Assembly: GCF_910589235.1 (NCBI RefSeq)
Contig: NC_060956.1
Span: forward strand, 20,831,973-20,895,972
Length of the DNA stretch: 64,000 nt
Direction of reading: 5' to 3'
DNA from: Vespa crabro
Taxonomy: Eukaryota; Arthropoda; Insecta; Hymenoptera; Vespidae
Numbering within the stretch: the stretch's first letter is position 1; every line of letters starts with the position of its first letter. The translations under genes and the position numbers were made by a program. Under the pieces are notes generated by a model. That model saw only the letters and a list, made by a program, of their open reading frames with translations, made no database searches and was not told the origin of the DNA. Positions 1 to 14,035 of the stretch are shown here, piece after piece.

Positions 1-960
1 GATTATTCGAACAATAATGAAAGTAACAAAATTTTCGAAACTCTAATGTCCTTCCTCTTTTATTATTCATTTCCATCAATTACTCGAACAACGTTGGAAA
101 CTGATCGATCTGTACGTAATGAAGTTTAGAAAGTGGTGTAAGCGTGATCAAGCTGATTTTAACGTAATAATAATGAAATTACTACTCGTCAACGAGTAAA
201 CTCGATTCGATTTGATTCGATTCGTATCGTATCGTATAGTATCGAATAGAGTTGTGTCGAGTCGAGTCGATTCGAGTCGAGTCGAATAAACATTAAATTT
301 TTATTGACAATTCGATGTTTAACATCGATTCCGATGATTTAATGTTCTCGTTTACGCATTATGTCCTATATCAGTAATTAGTTCCCGTATCGAAAATACA
401 ACGTATTTCGTTTGGCCCTTACCATATCCGTTCGAATATATTTTAAACGATTGATAGCTGACATTAAAAACTGTTATTAATTGATCGTTAAAATAAATAA
501 TGTTAATCCGTATAATATGTCAGGGTATGCGTGCTTTCGTATGATTTAAACGAAGATATTGATCTTGATTTTAACTCTTGTTCCCTAGCCACCGCCCATC
601 TCTACCCCCCCCCCACTCTCTTCCCCCGACGAAAAGCTAAAGGGATATACGATCGAGAATAACGTATCGAATAATACGATAGTAAGGATCTAGAATCGTA
701 TGACCGAAGTATATATATAATGGTTGTAGAACCGTTAAAAGAGATAGATGAAACGAGGATGATTCACGAGCGAACGGAAATAGAACTATGGCCGTTTCTG
801 GGACGACCGTGTGGTTCTCGTATTCGCGTTTCACAAGGGTCACCGTGAAGCGCATACGCCATGTCGAAAACCTTTGGAGAGATAATGCCGTTAGTAGTTG
901 TAGTACGAGGACGAGAAAACCTTGTCTGTTATCTATTGTAATGTTATCGATCGAATGACA
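1..960. other. Noncoding AT-rich sequence with a pentanucleotide repeat
   Basis: No gene seen. A degenerate pentanucleotide repeat (TCGAT/TCGAG/TCGTA) occupies about 203-290, and short C-runs lie at 605-635. A 72-codon minus-strand frame at 637-855 resembles nothing known. Confidence 0.6.
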
Positions 961-2616
961 AATGAAAATACGGTTTTCTATTCGTAATCAAAAAAAAAAA
1001 AAAAAAAAAAAGAAAGAAAAAAAAGAAAGCGTATATATGTAAATATATAATGAGATCAATGACGATAATAGATAATCGATAATACAATTGTATAGTCATA
1101 TTTATACAAATTTTTATTATAATCAATGATCTAACGTTAATATTTTTCTAAACTAATCCAACGTGTGTTTTTTCCTTTTTCTTTTCTTCTTCTTCTTCTT
1201 CTTTTTCCTTTTATTTCTCTCTTGTTTTCTTTTCTTCTTTTCCTTTCTTTTTTTGTATTATTTTTCTCTTTTCTTTATTTCGTTTTTTTCCTTTTTTTTC
1301 TTCTGCTTTTTCTTTTTTCTTTTTTTTTCTTTCTTTTCTCTTCTTTGTTCGCTGCACCGTTCGCCCTTTTCATTCAAGATATGGATAAGTTTTCTTCGTT
1401 CGCCGAGGACGTGACGCTCGCCCGCTTCTAGCGCATCTAGCGGCACTGTCAAGGTATATATATATATATATATATAAAACTTATTTCTAATATTTTTAAT
1501 GCCATTAATGATTCACATAATTTAATCTCTTTTTTATGCTTTACAGCTTGCACATCAGGACATTCATCGTGTTTTGTTTTGTTGTAGCCTTACCCACATT
1601 CCCTTCTCCATTCCTACAAAGGTTCCTGCATTCGCGTCTTCGTCTTCAACAATCTTCTTGGGCTCTCCTATCGTATATTACCAAGAACATTCCTTACGAT
1701 TTTTAATTATTCAAGGAAACGATTGTTCATCGACAACCATAGATCGTCATCTTCGTCACATCATTATCTCTTGTTACATCTCGTATTATTTACTTTCCTA
1801 CTATCCATTCGTTTCTCCAATTTTTTTCCTATTACTACTACTACTACTACTACTACGACTACTACTACGACTACTACTACTAATACTACGAGGTCATTTT
1901 GAACGAAAGAGACAACATAGATATTATGTTTATTTCGCAAAGGTGAGTTTATCTATAATCGTAATACTTATTATTATATACGAATATCTAAAGAATATTT
2001 TTATTTTCTTTCTTTCTTTCTTTCTTTCTTTTTTTTTTTTTTTTTTTTTTTCTTTGATATCTTCCAACTTGATATCTTTCAGGCGTTCGATTTGTATAAA
2101 GAGTATATAAAGAAATTTCTACGGTTGACGGTGCCAATGTTGACGTTAATTAAATCGAAACATTTCGATATTGAAAGATAAAGAAAGAAAGAAAGAAAGA
2201 AAGAAAAGAAAAGAAAACAAAAATGATATGATCTTACGAGAAAATTTCTTATTTACGAGCAATAGTATGATTTCGATCGTTATTTTCATCTACGTGAATA
2301 AAGATACTTCTTCATAGGGCAATATGCTTCGTATACTTGAGTTTAATATTTCATAGAAGAGAAAATTAGAGAAATTTAAAATTCTTTAACAACGCGGATT
2401 TGAAAATTCCATGAAAATTCAAGATATTTCCTGAATAGATACACAGGGACGATCATATAAAGGTGACTTTATTATCGAAATTCTATCTAAGGTTTAAGAC
2501 CTAAAAGCTAGATAGTATGGATGTCAAGAAGAACCGAGGAGCTTTATAAGAATGAAAGAATGCAATAAAAAGAGACAATAAAAAAAAAAAAAGAAGAGGA
2601 GAAAGAAAAAATAGAG

Positions 2617-2655
<39 letters not shown>

Positions 2656-2957
2656 AGGGAGAGAAAATAGGGAGAGAGAAAGAAGAAAATGAGATGAGTT
2701 GCGGAAAGAGAAGAAGGAAGAAAGGGTGGAAGGAAGGAAGCAAGAAAGGAAGGAAGGAAGGAAGGAAGGAAGGAAGGAAGGAAGGAAGGAAGGAAGGAAA
2801 GAAGGAAGGAACACTCTGGTAATATGAGTTGCCGCGAGCTCTTTGCAAGCTCGTAGAACGGCTTTTCACAAAAAGGATCTGCGAAGGCAACCACGAAAAT
2901 CCTTGATGATAGGATCCCTATTCTGCCGTATGGAGAGGCACGATGTAACAAAAGGAA

Positions 2958-3004
<47 letters not shown>

Positions 3005-5039
3005 AAAAATTAAAAAAAGGAAAAAAAACAAAAGGAAAAAATAAAAACAGCGAGAGAAAGGAGAAAGAAAATACGAGCGACTTTCTAACGAACAATAAGA
3101 AATATGCTTATTAAAAACATAAAAAATATGATCATTCGTTATAAAGCTTCTTTCCACCCCTTTTTTTTTTTTTTTTTTTTTTTTTTCTTTAATAAACAGA
3201 TAACACTCGTTTCATCTTTCTCCTTTTTTTTTTTTTCGTTTTTTTTCGCTTTCTTTCTTATCTTTTTTCTTTTTCTTTCTTTCTTTTTTTTTTTTTTTTT
3301 TTTGATCCGAGATAATGACGAAGTACAAATCAAAAATGTGCCAAATAAAAATAATATTATAATTAACGAAAAAATATCTAGAAAATGATTGGATATTAAA
3401 AATAATTAAATCGTTCCTGTTGTTTGTTGTGCCAATTACGACGTATAAATTTCATTCTTAACCCACGATACTAAATGAAATTCCTTCTCGATATTGCGAG
3501 AGCAAAGATTATGCGAGAGGATAAATTTCGAGAATAAATTGCAATGTCTAAACGAAAATTTTCATATCTGCGTTATATACAAGAACGTCTTTTATTCTTT
3601 AACGACGGTCTCGTTAAAGAGGTGCTATTTAAAATTAGGTAACGTTAGATTTATTAAGAAGTGCGTAGAACGGGTATTAAATTAATTCACGTTATCGTCT
3701 TAATTAAAATTTCAAAAATATCTTTGGATAATGTAAACGTTTCTTTAATGGATTAATCCATTGTTATCATATCCCGGGTTAGAGCTTTATCGTACTGCTC
3801 ATAAACTTTGATGTTTTAGAAATCGTTTTCCGATCTCGTTAATACCTTATCAAAGGTTTTGTACTAAGAGCTTTCTAGTGAAACCTTAACAGCTAAAATA
3901 TATATATATATATATGTATATGTATGTAGATACATACGTACGTACCTATATGACGCTCGGTCTCATCTCGGAACTATAATGGAGTTGCGAACTATGCTAG
4001 ATGTGGTAGCGAGCTTAGCGTATCCCCACGTAAGGCGACAGTCGTTTAACTATAGGATAACTTTGCCGATGGCGAGGTATATACCGATTATCACTGAAGC
4101 TGCGTCGATGAAAGGGATCGATAAGAAAAAGTCTTCGTTAAAAATGTTAACAACTAAACTGTCATAGATATTATTTCATTCTTACGTGTATCAATAAAAT
4201 AAATAAATATGACTTAACCCATATAATACTTTACGATTTAAAATCAAAGATGCAAAGAAGTACGTCGTAGATATTTCAAAGGTGAATACGAAAACGCATA
4301 AACGTTTTATCACCGGTCAAGCAAGAAGTTACGCTGTTGTGACTCTAACGATCATAGATAAATTTAATGGCTCGCACTAATTAGAAGCAACGGCCATTAT
4401 CATCCTCGGTCATAGTTACAAAAACGTATTCACCAAGCGCATTCAACTATTATTAGATTCCGATTACTCTCGTTCTCCCGTGCCAAAACCATGAGGTTTA
4501 ATCGCATAACGAGGAGGAATGGTATAGAGATCGATCCATTTCATTCTTAGCTATTCTAATAGAAGATCTTAAAGGTTTCTTTGCCAAAGAAGAATAATCG
4601 ACGATATAATATCGTATATCATCGACGATAATCAATTTTACTTCTTCTGTGGTACACGCTTATGTAATACGAAATTAATTACGTTTCGATCGATGTCCTT
4701 CATTAGACGTTAGTTCGACTAACGTAAGGTGCTTTAAAGGAGAGTTATTCATCCATTTCTCCTGGAATGCTTCATAAAATTCAAAGGATCGGTAAGATAA
4801 CGTAACGCGTAAGGATCGTACATCATCACAGCCAAGGTAGTTTTTACCAGTTACGACGAGGATCCGCCTATTCGAGCTTAATCATTTCGAAGTTAGGCAG
4901 AGGTTAGAGCAAAACTTCCCTACGACGTCGCAATTCCCGACGGGGGTTTTGGAAGAGAACTCGAATGAGCAAGATAGAGATAGAGAGAAAGAGAAGGGTG
5001 GGGAGAATGTAAGAGAGAGAGAGAGAGAGAAAGATATAG
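961..5039. other. Simple-repeat-rich then unique AT-rich noncoding sequence
   Basis: 960-3400 is dominated by poly-A/T, TC, AG, CTA and GGAA repeats. 3400-5000 is nearly repeat-free AT-rich sequence with no supported gene. A 62-codon + strand frame at 3979-4167, followed by AATAAA at 4194, is unrecognised. Confidence 0.6.
2621..2811. repeat. (AG)n followed by (GGAA)n
   Basis: (AG)15 at 2621-2650 and a GGAA tetranucleotide run at 2728-2811 with two interruptions. Confidence 0.95.
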
Positions 5040-5420
5040 TAGTAGCTCGTAGATAAACTTAATGGTTCCGGGCTAATTAGGCCGGAAAGTCCGGACCAAA
5101 GGCATTAGCACCACCTTTCGCAGTCTAAAGATAATTTTGACGGCCACTTTCTGCCACAGGAGAGCCTCAGGAGACGAAGCGAGTCGCCGACCAACGTCGT
5201 TCTCGCGAATCCCGCATCCTGGACCGTCGTGAACCGAAAGAGCTAAAGGAAACGTCAGGGTGCATACTTTTAGCTCGAAAGAGATCCTCCTCGCAAAACT
5301 CCGATCCGCATCGATCAACATACGACAACGCAACGACGATGACGACGACGACGACGACGACGACAATGATGTTTACTACGACAACGACGAGATTCTGTCA
5401 TCGAAATCATCGTTAATCAG
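5040..5420 (+). other. GC-richer block ending in a splice-donor-like site; possible noncoding exon
   Basis: The segment is richer in CpG than its surroundings, has a (GAC)n tract at 5337-5362, and ends AATCAG|GTAAAA at 5420/5421. A polypyrimidine tract and TTTTACAG acceptor follow at 6945, before a repeat-free 70 bp. The pair could be leader exons of a + strand transcript. A 97-codon frame on the minus strand (5073-5366) is largely a shadow of the (GAC)n tract and CpG richness and is not supported. Confidence 0.2.
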
Positions 5421-5502
5421 GTAAAATTATTCGTTTATTTCGTTTTTCTTTTTTTTATCCTAATTAAATCAAAATTAATCTGCGCGTTGCATGATTCACG
5501 AA

Positions 5503-5535
<33 letters not shown>

Positions 5536-6300
5536 CTTTTTGTTTTTTTTTACTTTTTTCTCTGTTTCGTTATAACGACAGAATTCAAAATGCGCATTGA
5601 TTACCATTATTTCCGAGGCTTCAAAAAAGAGAATATATACAGTATTTTTTTTCTTCTCCGAGTCAAAATTATTCGTTCTGTGTGTTTAAAGTGCTTTAGT
5701 AGGGATAGGGGGTGGTATAGAGCACAATCCAAGTGCACAACTTGAAATTATATTGATATGTACACAACTAGGATTAAACTTAGCGAGACGATGAAATTCT
5801 TGTTCGATTTAACGAGAAATGAGGAAGGAAAAGGAAAAAAAAGAAACAAAAAAAAAAAAAAAAAAAAAAAAGAAAAAAAAACGAAAGAAAAAAAAAGAGG
5901 AAGAGAAAGAAAACGAGCAAATATTCTTTTCTCGACGATTAATAATTTACTCGGTAGAAGGAACATTCAATCTGTGTAAATTCTTCATCGCGAAAGCTCG
6001 AGATCAGTAATGAAACAGGTATGTATATTCGAGAGAACGAAGTCTTAAAATGAAAAGAAAGGAAAGAAGAGAAGAAGAAATAAAAGAAAAAAAAAAAAAA
6101 GAGAAAGAAAAGGAAGAAAATAAAAGAAAAGAAAAGAAGAAAGTATAAAGGATATACGGGAAAATACTAAAGTCAAGATCGCAAGAACGCGGAAAGAGAT
6201 TTAAGACCACCCTCTTATTTGGCCTCCTTCTCCTTCTTCAGCTAAAAACGCAAACCTCCAGAATAAGCGCATGTACGTATGTATGTATGTAAGTTTACTC

Positions 6301-6342
<42 letters not shown>
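6301..6342. repeat. Compound (GT)n(AT)n
   Basis: GT dinucleotides switch to AT dinucleotides at about 6322. Confidence 0.95.
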
Positions 6343-8484
6343 GTACTCGTGCGAACGATAAAACGGAATTTGCATTCGAGTTCCTCGTTAAAGTCGAGAC
6401 GAAGTAAACTATCGCGAGCACGTCGATTCCATTTTCAACCGCTATCAACGCGTACCAGTACTTGAAAAAAAAAGATACAGAGAGAGACAGAGAGAGGGAA
6501 AGAGGGAGATTTAGAGAAAGAGGGAAAGAGGAGAAAGATCTTCCATTATGCCAAATAGCTAGGAAAAACACCCTCAGAATAAAGGTGTAAGAAAACGAAA
6601 GGGCAACGAAAAGGTGAATCTCTTCTATCTCGCTCTTTCATTTTCATTCGATGTTCCATACGTTTTGTGATATCTTAAACAAGTACCTAATCGAGATGTT
6701 ATTGTACTAGGAAAGAAGAAAAAAGGGGAAAAAAAAAGAAAAAGAAGAATAGTCGATAAAAACCAACGATCGTTTATATATATATATATCTTCTTTAGTT
6801 CGACTCGATGAAACTTTATTTCGTTCATTTTTAACGAAATCGATATTGTCAATCATTCATTCCTTTGTTATATATTTAAAAATCGATCGATCGATTAATC
6901 GATCAAAAAATTATTAATTCTTTTCTTTTGTTTCATATTTTACAGATTATTCCTGTCGAAACGTGAAGTGAAGCTATCGGATCTGTGCGTCTACAGTCTG
7001 GAAGAGGATCAAGAAAAAAAAAAAAAACAAAAAGAAAAAAGGAAATGTGTAATCGACTAGATCGAAGAGTCAAAAATATCTGCGGTTCGAGTTGAAGCTT
7101 TGAAAAAGAAAAAAGAAATAAAAAAAAGAAATAAAGAAAAGAAGAGAAAAAGAAAAAATAAGAAAAAAAGAGAAAAAGGATACACGAATGACGATGTTAT
7201 CGATCGTGGCCTATTTTTTTAGAAAGGGGGTGATAAAAAAGAAATAACCGAGACCAACGAAAGCATTATTGCAACAACGAGTTAATTCGATTCGATCGAT
7301 TCGAATTACGTTTATGGACGATTTTTAGCTTTATCACGCGATCGATTATTGAATTTAAAGAAAAGAAAAAAAAAAAAAAATAAGAAAAAAAATAAAAAAT
7401 AAAAACTCATCGATGATACGTCATTCTCATGTGTATACTTACTTTTTTCTTTTCTTTTTCTTTTCTTTTCTTTTCTTTTCTTTTTTTTTCTTTTTTTTTT
7501 TTCATTCAGGAAGGATCGAAAGGAAGAGCGACGTCTTCTTTCTTTGTAAAAAAAAAAAAAAAAAAGGAAAAAAAAGAAAAAAGCATAGAAAAGAAAAAGG
7601 AAAAACAAAAAAATTGTGAACGAAAGTATGTCGAATGTTCTTGAAAACGGGGGAAAAAAAATGGGAATGAGGATGGATTATGGGAAAGGACGTGGGTACT
7701 ACGATTAGAAAATATAAAAGTATCTGGCCAAAAGGCGTCGTCGTAAATCTTATTTTAGAACACGTGGAAATTCGCGAGAATAGAACACGTGGGCGAAAAA
7801 GATTTCATTTCACTAGAAAAAGAACGCGCCAAGGATGATCTTTGAATCCAGTAATAGGATTTTTAGGATCAGCACGTTCGTTCGATACGAAAGGCGGTAT
7901 CTTTGAGGCGAACATGTAATCCAAAAGGCAAAGGGAAAAAAAATTTGTAAATCCTTTATAGAACGTAAAACTCGAATTATAATGACGAGAATTAAATAAA
8001 TAAAAAAAAAAGAAAAGAAACAAGAAAAGAAAAAAAAAAAATTAAAAAAAAAAATCATTTCGTTGTCGAAGCGTTCATTACGGATAATCGGATGAATTAA
8101 TTAAAAGGAACTTCTGTTCGTCGTTAAAAAGAAGAAAAAATAAATAAATAAATCGAAGAGTCGAAAAAAAAATGGAAGAAAAAGAAGAAACAAAAGAAAT
8201 TGTGTTAACAAGGATACGATTTTAATTTAAATCACCTCGAAGATCCGCCCTCGTCTCTTGTTGTAAGCGAAATAATTCAAAGTGCGAAGGAGAAGATTCG
8301 ATCTATCATAAAAGCACGCTCCTTGACCGTTTTAAAGGAAATTCTTCGAGCATACTTTCGGTTTCGCTGACGCGTTCAGGACGCTCTTGTACAAAGTATT
8401 CCTTATATCTCCTTGACCCGTTCCAGTGTCTCTTCTTGTGGGATCGGAAACGCGAACGTCACGCAAATCGTTGTTCTCGTCAAT

Positions 8485-8485
<1 letters not shown>

Positions 8486-8522
<37 letters not shown>
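8486..8522. repeat. Poly-A tract of about 37 bp
   Basis: Uninterrupted A-run followed by GGGGG and more A-rich sequence. No open element or target-site duplication is apparent. Confidence 0.9.
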
Positions 8523-8525
<3 letters not shown>

Positions 8526-9523
8526 GGAAAAAAATAAAAAAAAGAAGGAAGAAGAAAAAAGAGAAAAGAAGGAAAAAAAAATAAAAAGAAGAAAAAATGA
8601 ATAAATAAATAAATAAATAAATAAATGAAAGAAAGAACGATGACGCATTAACGAGATAAAAAGTAATAATCAAATTGTAAATCTCATATAATGCGAACAA
8701 AATTTATAAATGATCTTTTAACGTAGGTATATATCTAAATTATGATAACATCGTTTTCGAATGATTGGAACATTGTTGGGCGAACTAATGAAGTCGTAAT
8801 TATTTAAACAAACAAACAAACAAACATCACCCGAACCAAACGCGTCATGATAAAAGATTCAATGGCCTAAAAACCGTAGTGAACCAGGTGGTTGTTACGG
8901 TACGTCGATAAATATATACCGGGTGCTCTCAATTTAACGAGATTCAACAACGAATTCCATTTGCGATTTTATCTCGGCTTGTGGCGATTCGATTCGACGA
9001 CTTTCGAATCGAGTTACGCTCTCGCTCAACACTTATTCGAATGGAAAATTAGAAGCTTCCTTGTTCGAAGAGTTTAGTTCTCTAGTGCGAATTGTACAAC
9101 TCTGTCGGCACTTTTGATAAGCTATATATACCTACTTGCACCTTCCTATAAAGGAATCAAGAGTGAACTTAACGTGAATATTCGTGATCAAATTAATACG
9201 TTATTATTCGAAGACGTTCTGTATAGCGTGTTATAAAAGTTTGCCTTTTATCTTTATATTTGACGATTGCGAAGGGAGGATGAAAGAGATAGGAAAAAGA
9301 GAAGAAAGGGAGAAAAAAAAGGGGTGCGGGGTGGTTGAAGGAGGGGGGGGAGGAGAACGTTATTTGTGACGTTAAAAGAAAAACAAAGAAAACAAAATAT
9401 AATTAAATAACAAAAATAGATGTACTTCCGCGTTTCTCGACCTACCACGAAGAGACACGCGCGCGTGCGCAAACTTTTTACATTTTAGATACGTACAGAG
9501 AGAAAGAGTGAGAAAGAAAAAAT

Positions 9524-9563
<40 letters not shown>

Positions 9564-9849
9564 CGCGTTATAGATAGTCGATGAACGAACGTAGCGAAGG
9601 AAAGTGTTCCGACATTCTCAAAAGCGTGAGAAGAAATAAAAAATAAAAAAAGAAAAAAAAGAAAAGACAAGAAAAAAAAGAAGGAATAAAAAACGGACGA
9701 AGTACTTCGCGAACGTAGGATATTCTGAGAGAAAAGTTCAAGACGAATATTAAAAATACCAAATAAAAAAAAAAAAAAACCAAAAATTATTAAAAAAGAA
9801 AAAAAAAAAAGAAATCGATTAAGATCGCCGTAGTATATGACATGTCCGT

Positions 9850-9985
9850 GCAAGCTTACTAGTGCCGCCGTGCTTTTTCGTTAAATTCCTTTGTCGCTCG
9901 TACCTATCGAACGATTCGTATGAAAGTCGTCGTGAGTCATCGACGACTCGTCGTTCCGTGTGTCATCGACGTCGACGTCTTTTCA
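9850..9985. promoter_or_regulatory. Repeat-free GC-richer island with AP-1-like palindrome
   Basis: AGTCGTCG (9925-9932) and its exact reverse complement CGACGACT (9941-9948) flank an AP-1/bZIP-type TGAGTCA at 9933-9939. A second self-complementary motif, GACGTCGACGTC (9968-9979), contains two CRE-like GACGTC cores. The block stands out from the surrounding polypurine repeats. A regulatory role is inferred. Confidence 0.25.
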
Positions 9986-10291
9986 TTGCAAAATATAAAG
10001 AGATAAAAAGATAAAAAGGGAGAGAGAGTGAGAGAGAAAGAGAAGAATAGAAGAAAAGAGGAAAAACAAGAGAACGAAAGTAAAAGTGAGAAGCCATCTA
10101 TTTTCAATATTTTTCGCTTTGATAAAATGTCTTATCGATCGATGAATATGAAAAATAAAACATACTCCTTCGTGTATTCTCTGTAATTGCAAATTTCCCT
10201 TTTTAACTTAACTCTTCCCTAACTCGAATATTAATTCTCAGACGACAAGAATAATGAACGATCGTAGGAGCAAAAGGAAGTAAAAGAAGAA

Positions 10292-10323
<32 letters not shown>

Positions 10324-10561
10324 AGAAGAAAAAGGAGAGAGAGAAAAAGAAAGAAGAAAAAAGAAAGAACTTAAAATTATCTTAATCGAGCCGAAATATT
10401 TTGCTAAAAATCTCGAAAAGTTTTGAAGATCGTCGAAGATATTTAGAAACGTTTATTAATACGTATTTATACATATAAGTATTGTAGAATATTCATGATC
10501 GATCTGTCGATCGTTCGGTGTATAAATAAAAATGATAAGATGATAAAAATTGTCCCGGCGG

Positions 10562-10593
<32 letters not shown>

Positions 10594-10797
10594 CTACGTG
10601 AAAATGACGTACGTGATTTACCGGAACGACGAGTCTAGAGCATAGCGAATAAATAAAGAATGTATTTTATGATATTTTATGCATAAACAAGGGGAAAAAA
10701 AAATCACGATTGTAAGTCGATATAGCGATAGTCCAATATAAAATTTAAGTAGAATTGTATAAAGTGAATAAGGATAAAGGAAGGAGCAGATAAAGAA

Positions 10798-10798
<1 letters not shown>

Positions 10799-10846
<48 letters not shown>
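10799..10846. repeat. (GA)n
   Basis: About 48 bp of GA with an imperfect GACA/GAAA extension to 10910. A shorter GA run lies at 9527-9560. Confidence 0.95.
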
Positions 10847-10851
<5 letters not shown>

Positions 10852-11957
10852 CAGACAGACAGAGAGAAAGAAAGAGAAAGAGAAAAAGAAAAAGAAAGAA
10901 AGACAGAGACAATGTGTAAAACGTATAGCATCATTCGATCGTCGGCCAAATCGAAAACTATCGCGATTTCTATGGCAAAATTCGATGCTCGGAATCGTAC
11001 GATTGACAGAACCGCAGGCCGGTGATTCTACTTTCGGAAACGATCGAAAAATTGGTGTTCCCGTTGGAAACGTTGTTAATACGTATCGCCGTGGTCAATT
11101 ACAAGCTCGCCCTCCACCTCCTCCCGCCAACCCCTCACCATTTTTCCCTCCGCAAAACCTCCTCCACTACTCTCTTTCTCTCTCACTCTCTTTCTCTCTC
11201 TCTCTCTCTCCCTCCCTCGACCGGCCTCACATTTTCCAACGGAAAATTTCCGATCCGATTTTCCTTCGAACCATACCGTACGCTTAACTCGTGACAATTC
11301 TGATAATCAGTTTATACGCTCCAATTCTTGCTCGCCGAAGAGATTTCGATCGTTTCAATTGCATTCCTAGAGAGAAAGAGATAGATAGATAGATAGATAG
11401 AGAGAGGGAAAGAGAGAGATAGAGAAGCAAAAAGAGAGATAGACTCATTTAATGACGATTATCGAAACGATCGGAACGAAACAAACGTCTAGTATTGCCA
11501 TAAGCGTAACAAAACGAACCGATCGAATTCTCATAGTTTCCAACTGGGACTTCAAAAAACTTACGATCGAACAAATTTTCCAAAGTTTGTTCCCGGCTTT
11601 ATCAGGAATCCTGAACAATTGCGATATTAATAACAATGCTAATGTAAAATATTGTATATTGTTTCGCGTTATTTATTTTTCAGTGTTTTTAATAGATGCG
11701 CGTTTATACGGTATTCTCTAAAAACAAACGTTATTGCATAATGTTATTGGGACGCGACTCGACCGACCCGCTGTCCTGCTGTCCCGCATCACTCGCGACG
11801 ATTTATCATCCACGGTATTATTTTCTTTTTAAACCAAAGTATATGTATATACATACGTACGTACAATACATACATAAATACATATGTATATGTACACTTA
11901 TATATGTACTTGGTGCAAATGAACGATGAAAATACAAAGGGAAGAGAGAAAGAGAAT

Positions 11958-11959
<2 letters not shown>

Positions 11960-12012
<53 letters not shown>
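11960..12012. repeat. (GA)n
   Basis: Uninterrupted GA dinucleotides, 53 bp. Another run lies at 12420-12458. Confidence 0.95.
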
Positions 12013-12016
<4 letters not shown>

Positions 12017-12413
12017 ACGTGATACGTAGAATAAATAACGTCCAAAATTTTCATTCCTAATATCGTCGACGATAAATGCATCGTTTGCTCGCATACGAAA
12101 TAGAATCCTATGTTAATTTCTAAAGCGTTTTCATCTGCATTATATAATCCAACGTTTTGTTATTCTTATGTAGATATTCCTATACATAATGTATGTGTTG
12201 ATCTTCGGATGATTCAACGTCGATGTAAATATTGAGTTGCGATTCTGATTAGATTTTAATTAGACTTTCTAAGCGTGATTAGGGATCCTCTATTCAGTTT
12301 AAATTTACGCAAATTCTTTCAGTTTAGTTGAAAAGGAGAAAAAGAAAAAAGAAGAAAAAAATGAAAAAATGAAAAGGAAAAAAAAATGGAAGGAAGGAAG
12401 GAAGAAAAGAAGA

Positions 12414-12464
<51 letters not shown>

Positions 12465-13496
12465 AAGAAGAAAAATGATGATATTCCCTATTATATACCG
12501 ATAATAAATCTACGAAATATTTTTATTCTTCGCCTGCGTGGGATCACTTATGTGGGACAGTGGATCAAGAAGATTAGTATGTTTATAAACTTCAACGTAA
12601 CTCCAACAGCTTTTGCAGTGTGTGAAGTAACCCGAATCCAGTGTAAACTAGTCTAGGACACGTTTAAGTATGTATGGCTTGGAGTGCAGAGAGATATTGC
12701 GAACGTACGATCCGTCCACCATCGGAGTGATGTTCTAGCAGAGCTCGCTTAGAAAAAGGTCTCACGGGGGTCGAACGAGAACAAAGCTTTTCATTCGGAC
12801 AAAAAGAAAGAAAAAAAGAAACTATCACCTCGTTATGCTCCTTTTTGTTTTCTAAACTTTCATTCATATTTCATTGATTAACGAACAACGACCGTTTTGT
12901 TTTTTTTCTTTTTTCTTTTTTTCTTTTTTCTTTTTTCATATCGATCGTCGTCGTTCATTCACCAAACGAATCTAAACCAAAGTTAAAACTATCCTTTAAT
13001 TGAAACAATACATTTTATTTCTCTGTGATCATCGTTTTCGTACAATTCGTACAATTCGTACAATTTTACGAATACAATTTATTTCCTGATTCTGAAGTCC
13101 AAAAAAAGAAGAAGAAGAAGAAAAAAAACAGAAAAAAGAAAAAAAAGGAAGAAAGAAAAAAACGAATGGATAGTTATATAATAATGTACGTAGTTCATTT
13201 GAATTCGTGGTTCTCGTAAATGATTCTAAACGTTTCGATGTAATTTTCTATGTCGTTTCGAGGATTACGATTTTAAACGATCCCCGCGAGAACAGCGATG
13301 CGACAACAACGATGGAAGGATTCGAATCGTGCGATGTGTGCTCGCGAGAGAGAACATAACGGCAAATTATGTCGCTCCGATAGATCTTAATAGCGGAGAA
13401 AGTGCACTAAATGAACCTAAGACTAATCTCTAGCAGCACGAAGTATTAACGTTAATAGCGAAATTATATTGTAAAGGAGCGAGGAAGCCATTAAAT

Positions 13497-13535
13497 ACTA
13501 TGCATAGGCCACTCCTAACGTTTCCTATGTATAGT
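13497..13535. repeat. 12-bp inverted repeat (hairpin)
   Basis: ACTATGCATAGG (13497-13508) and CCTATGTATAGT (13524-13535) pair along 12 positions with one G-T wobble, enclosing a 15-nt loop. It lies in a unique, repeat-free 300-bp segment. Confidence 0.7.
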
Positions 13536-13689
13536 GAGGTACGTCGAAAACGAGAGCCGCATTCTTTTCGCAATGTCTGTCTCTAAAGAGATCGTTCGAG
13601 CGAGGAAAATGAACGAAAAAAAAAAAAAAGAGAAAAATGAGAAAAAAAAAAAGAAAAAAAAAAGAGAAAAAAATTAATTAATAAATATA

Positions 13690-13720
<31 letters not shown>

Positions 13721-13940
13721 AACTAAAGAATGATAATAAAATTGATATAACGAAGGGAAAAGAAGATCTCGGATTTGACAATGCGAAGAGAAAAACGTCG
13801 ATCGTGCGTCCATTGTGACGAGTACCAAAGATCGGACATCGCGGGATGATAAACAATAGTACTTTAAAAAGTTAAATAAGAAGCGCAGAAGTTTCTACCG
13901 TCTTTTTTTCGATCATGGCAGAAAGAGGCAAACGCACATT

Positions 13941-14035
13941 CATACATACACATACACATACACATACACAACACACACACGCACACACACACACGCATAT
14001 ATATATATATATATATATACACATACATACATTCG
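13941..14035. repeat. Compound (CATA)n(CA)n(TA)n
   Basis: CATACA units pass into CA dinucleotides and then a (TA)n run at about 13998-14019. Confidence 0.9.

Noticed and set aside
1163..2110. Several long + strand open frames rich in Phe/Leu/Ser
   Set aside because: They are translations of TC- and T-rich tracts and (CTA)n; composition and overlap in several frames show they are not genes.
2501..3157. Minus-strand frames with LPSFLPSF and SLSLSL repeats
   Set aside because: They are produced by the (GGAA)n and (AG)n microsatellites.
3979..4167. 62-codon + strand frame followed by AATAAA
   Set aside because: Non-repetitive but short, unrecognised, with no splice or conservation evidence; chance frames of this size are expected in 64 kb.
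5073..5366. 97-codon minus-strand frame beginning with poly-Ser
   Set aside because: The N-terminus is the (GAC)n repeat and the remainder lies in a CpG-rich block where frames stay open by composition.
8892..9077. 61-codon + strand frame with protein-like composition
   Set aside because: It starts at TTG, has no polypyrimidine-type acceptor upstream and matches no family I know.
10985..11287. 100-codon + strand frame
   Set aside because: The first 60 codons are unique but unrecognised, and the rest is a proline/CT-repeat translation; no splice sites or other support.
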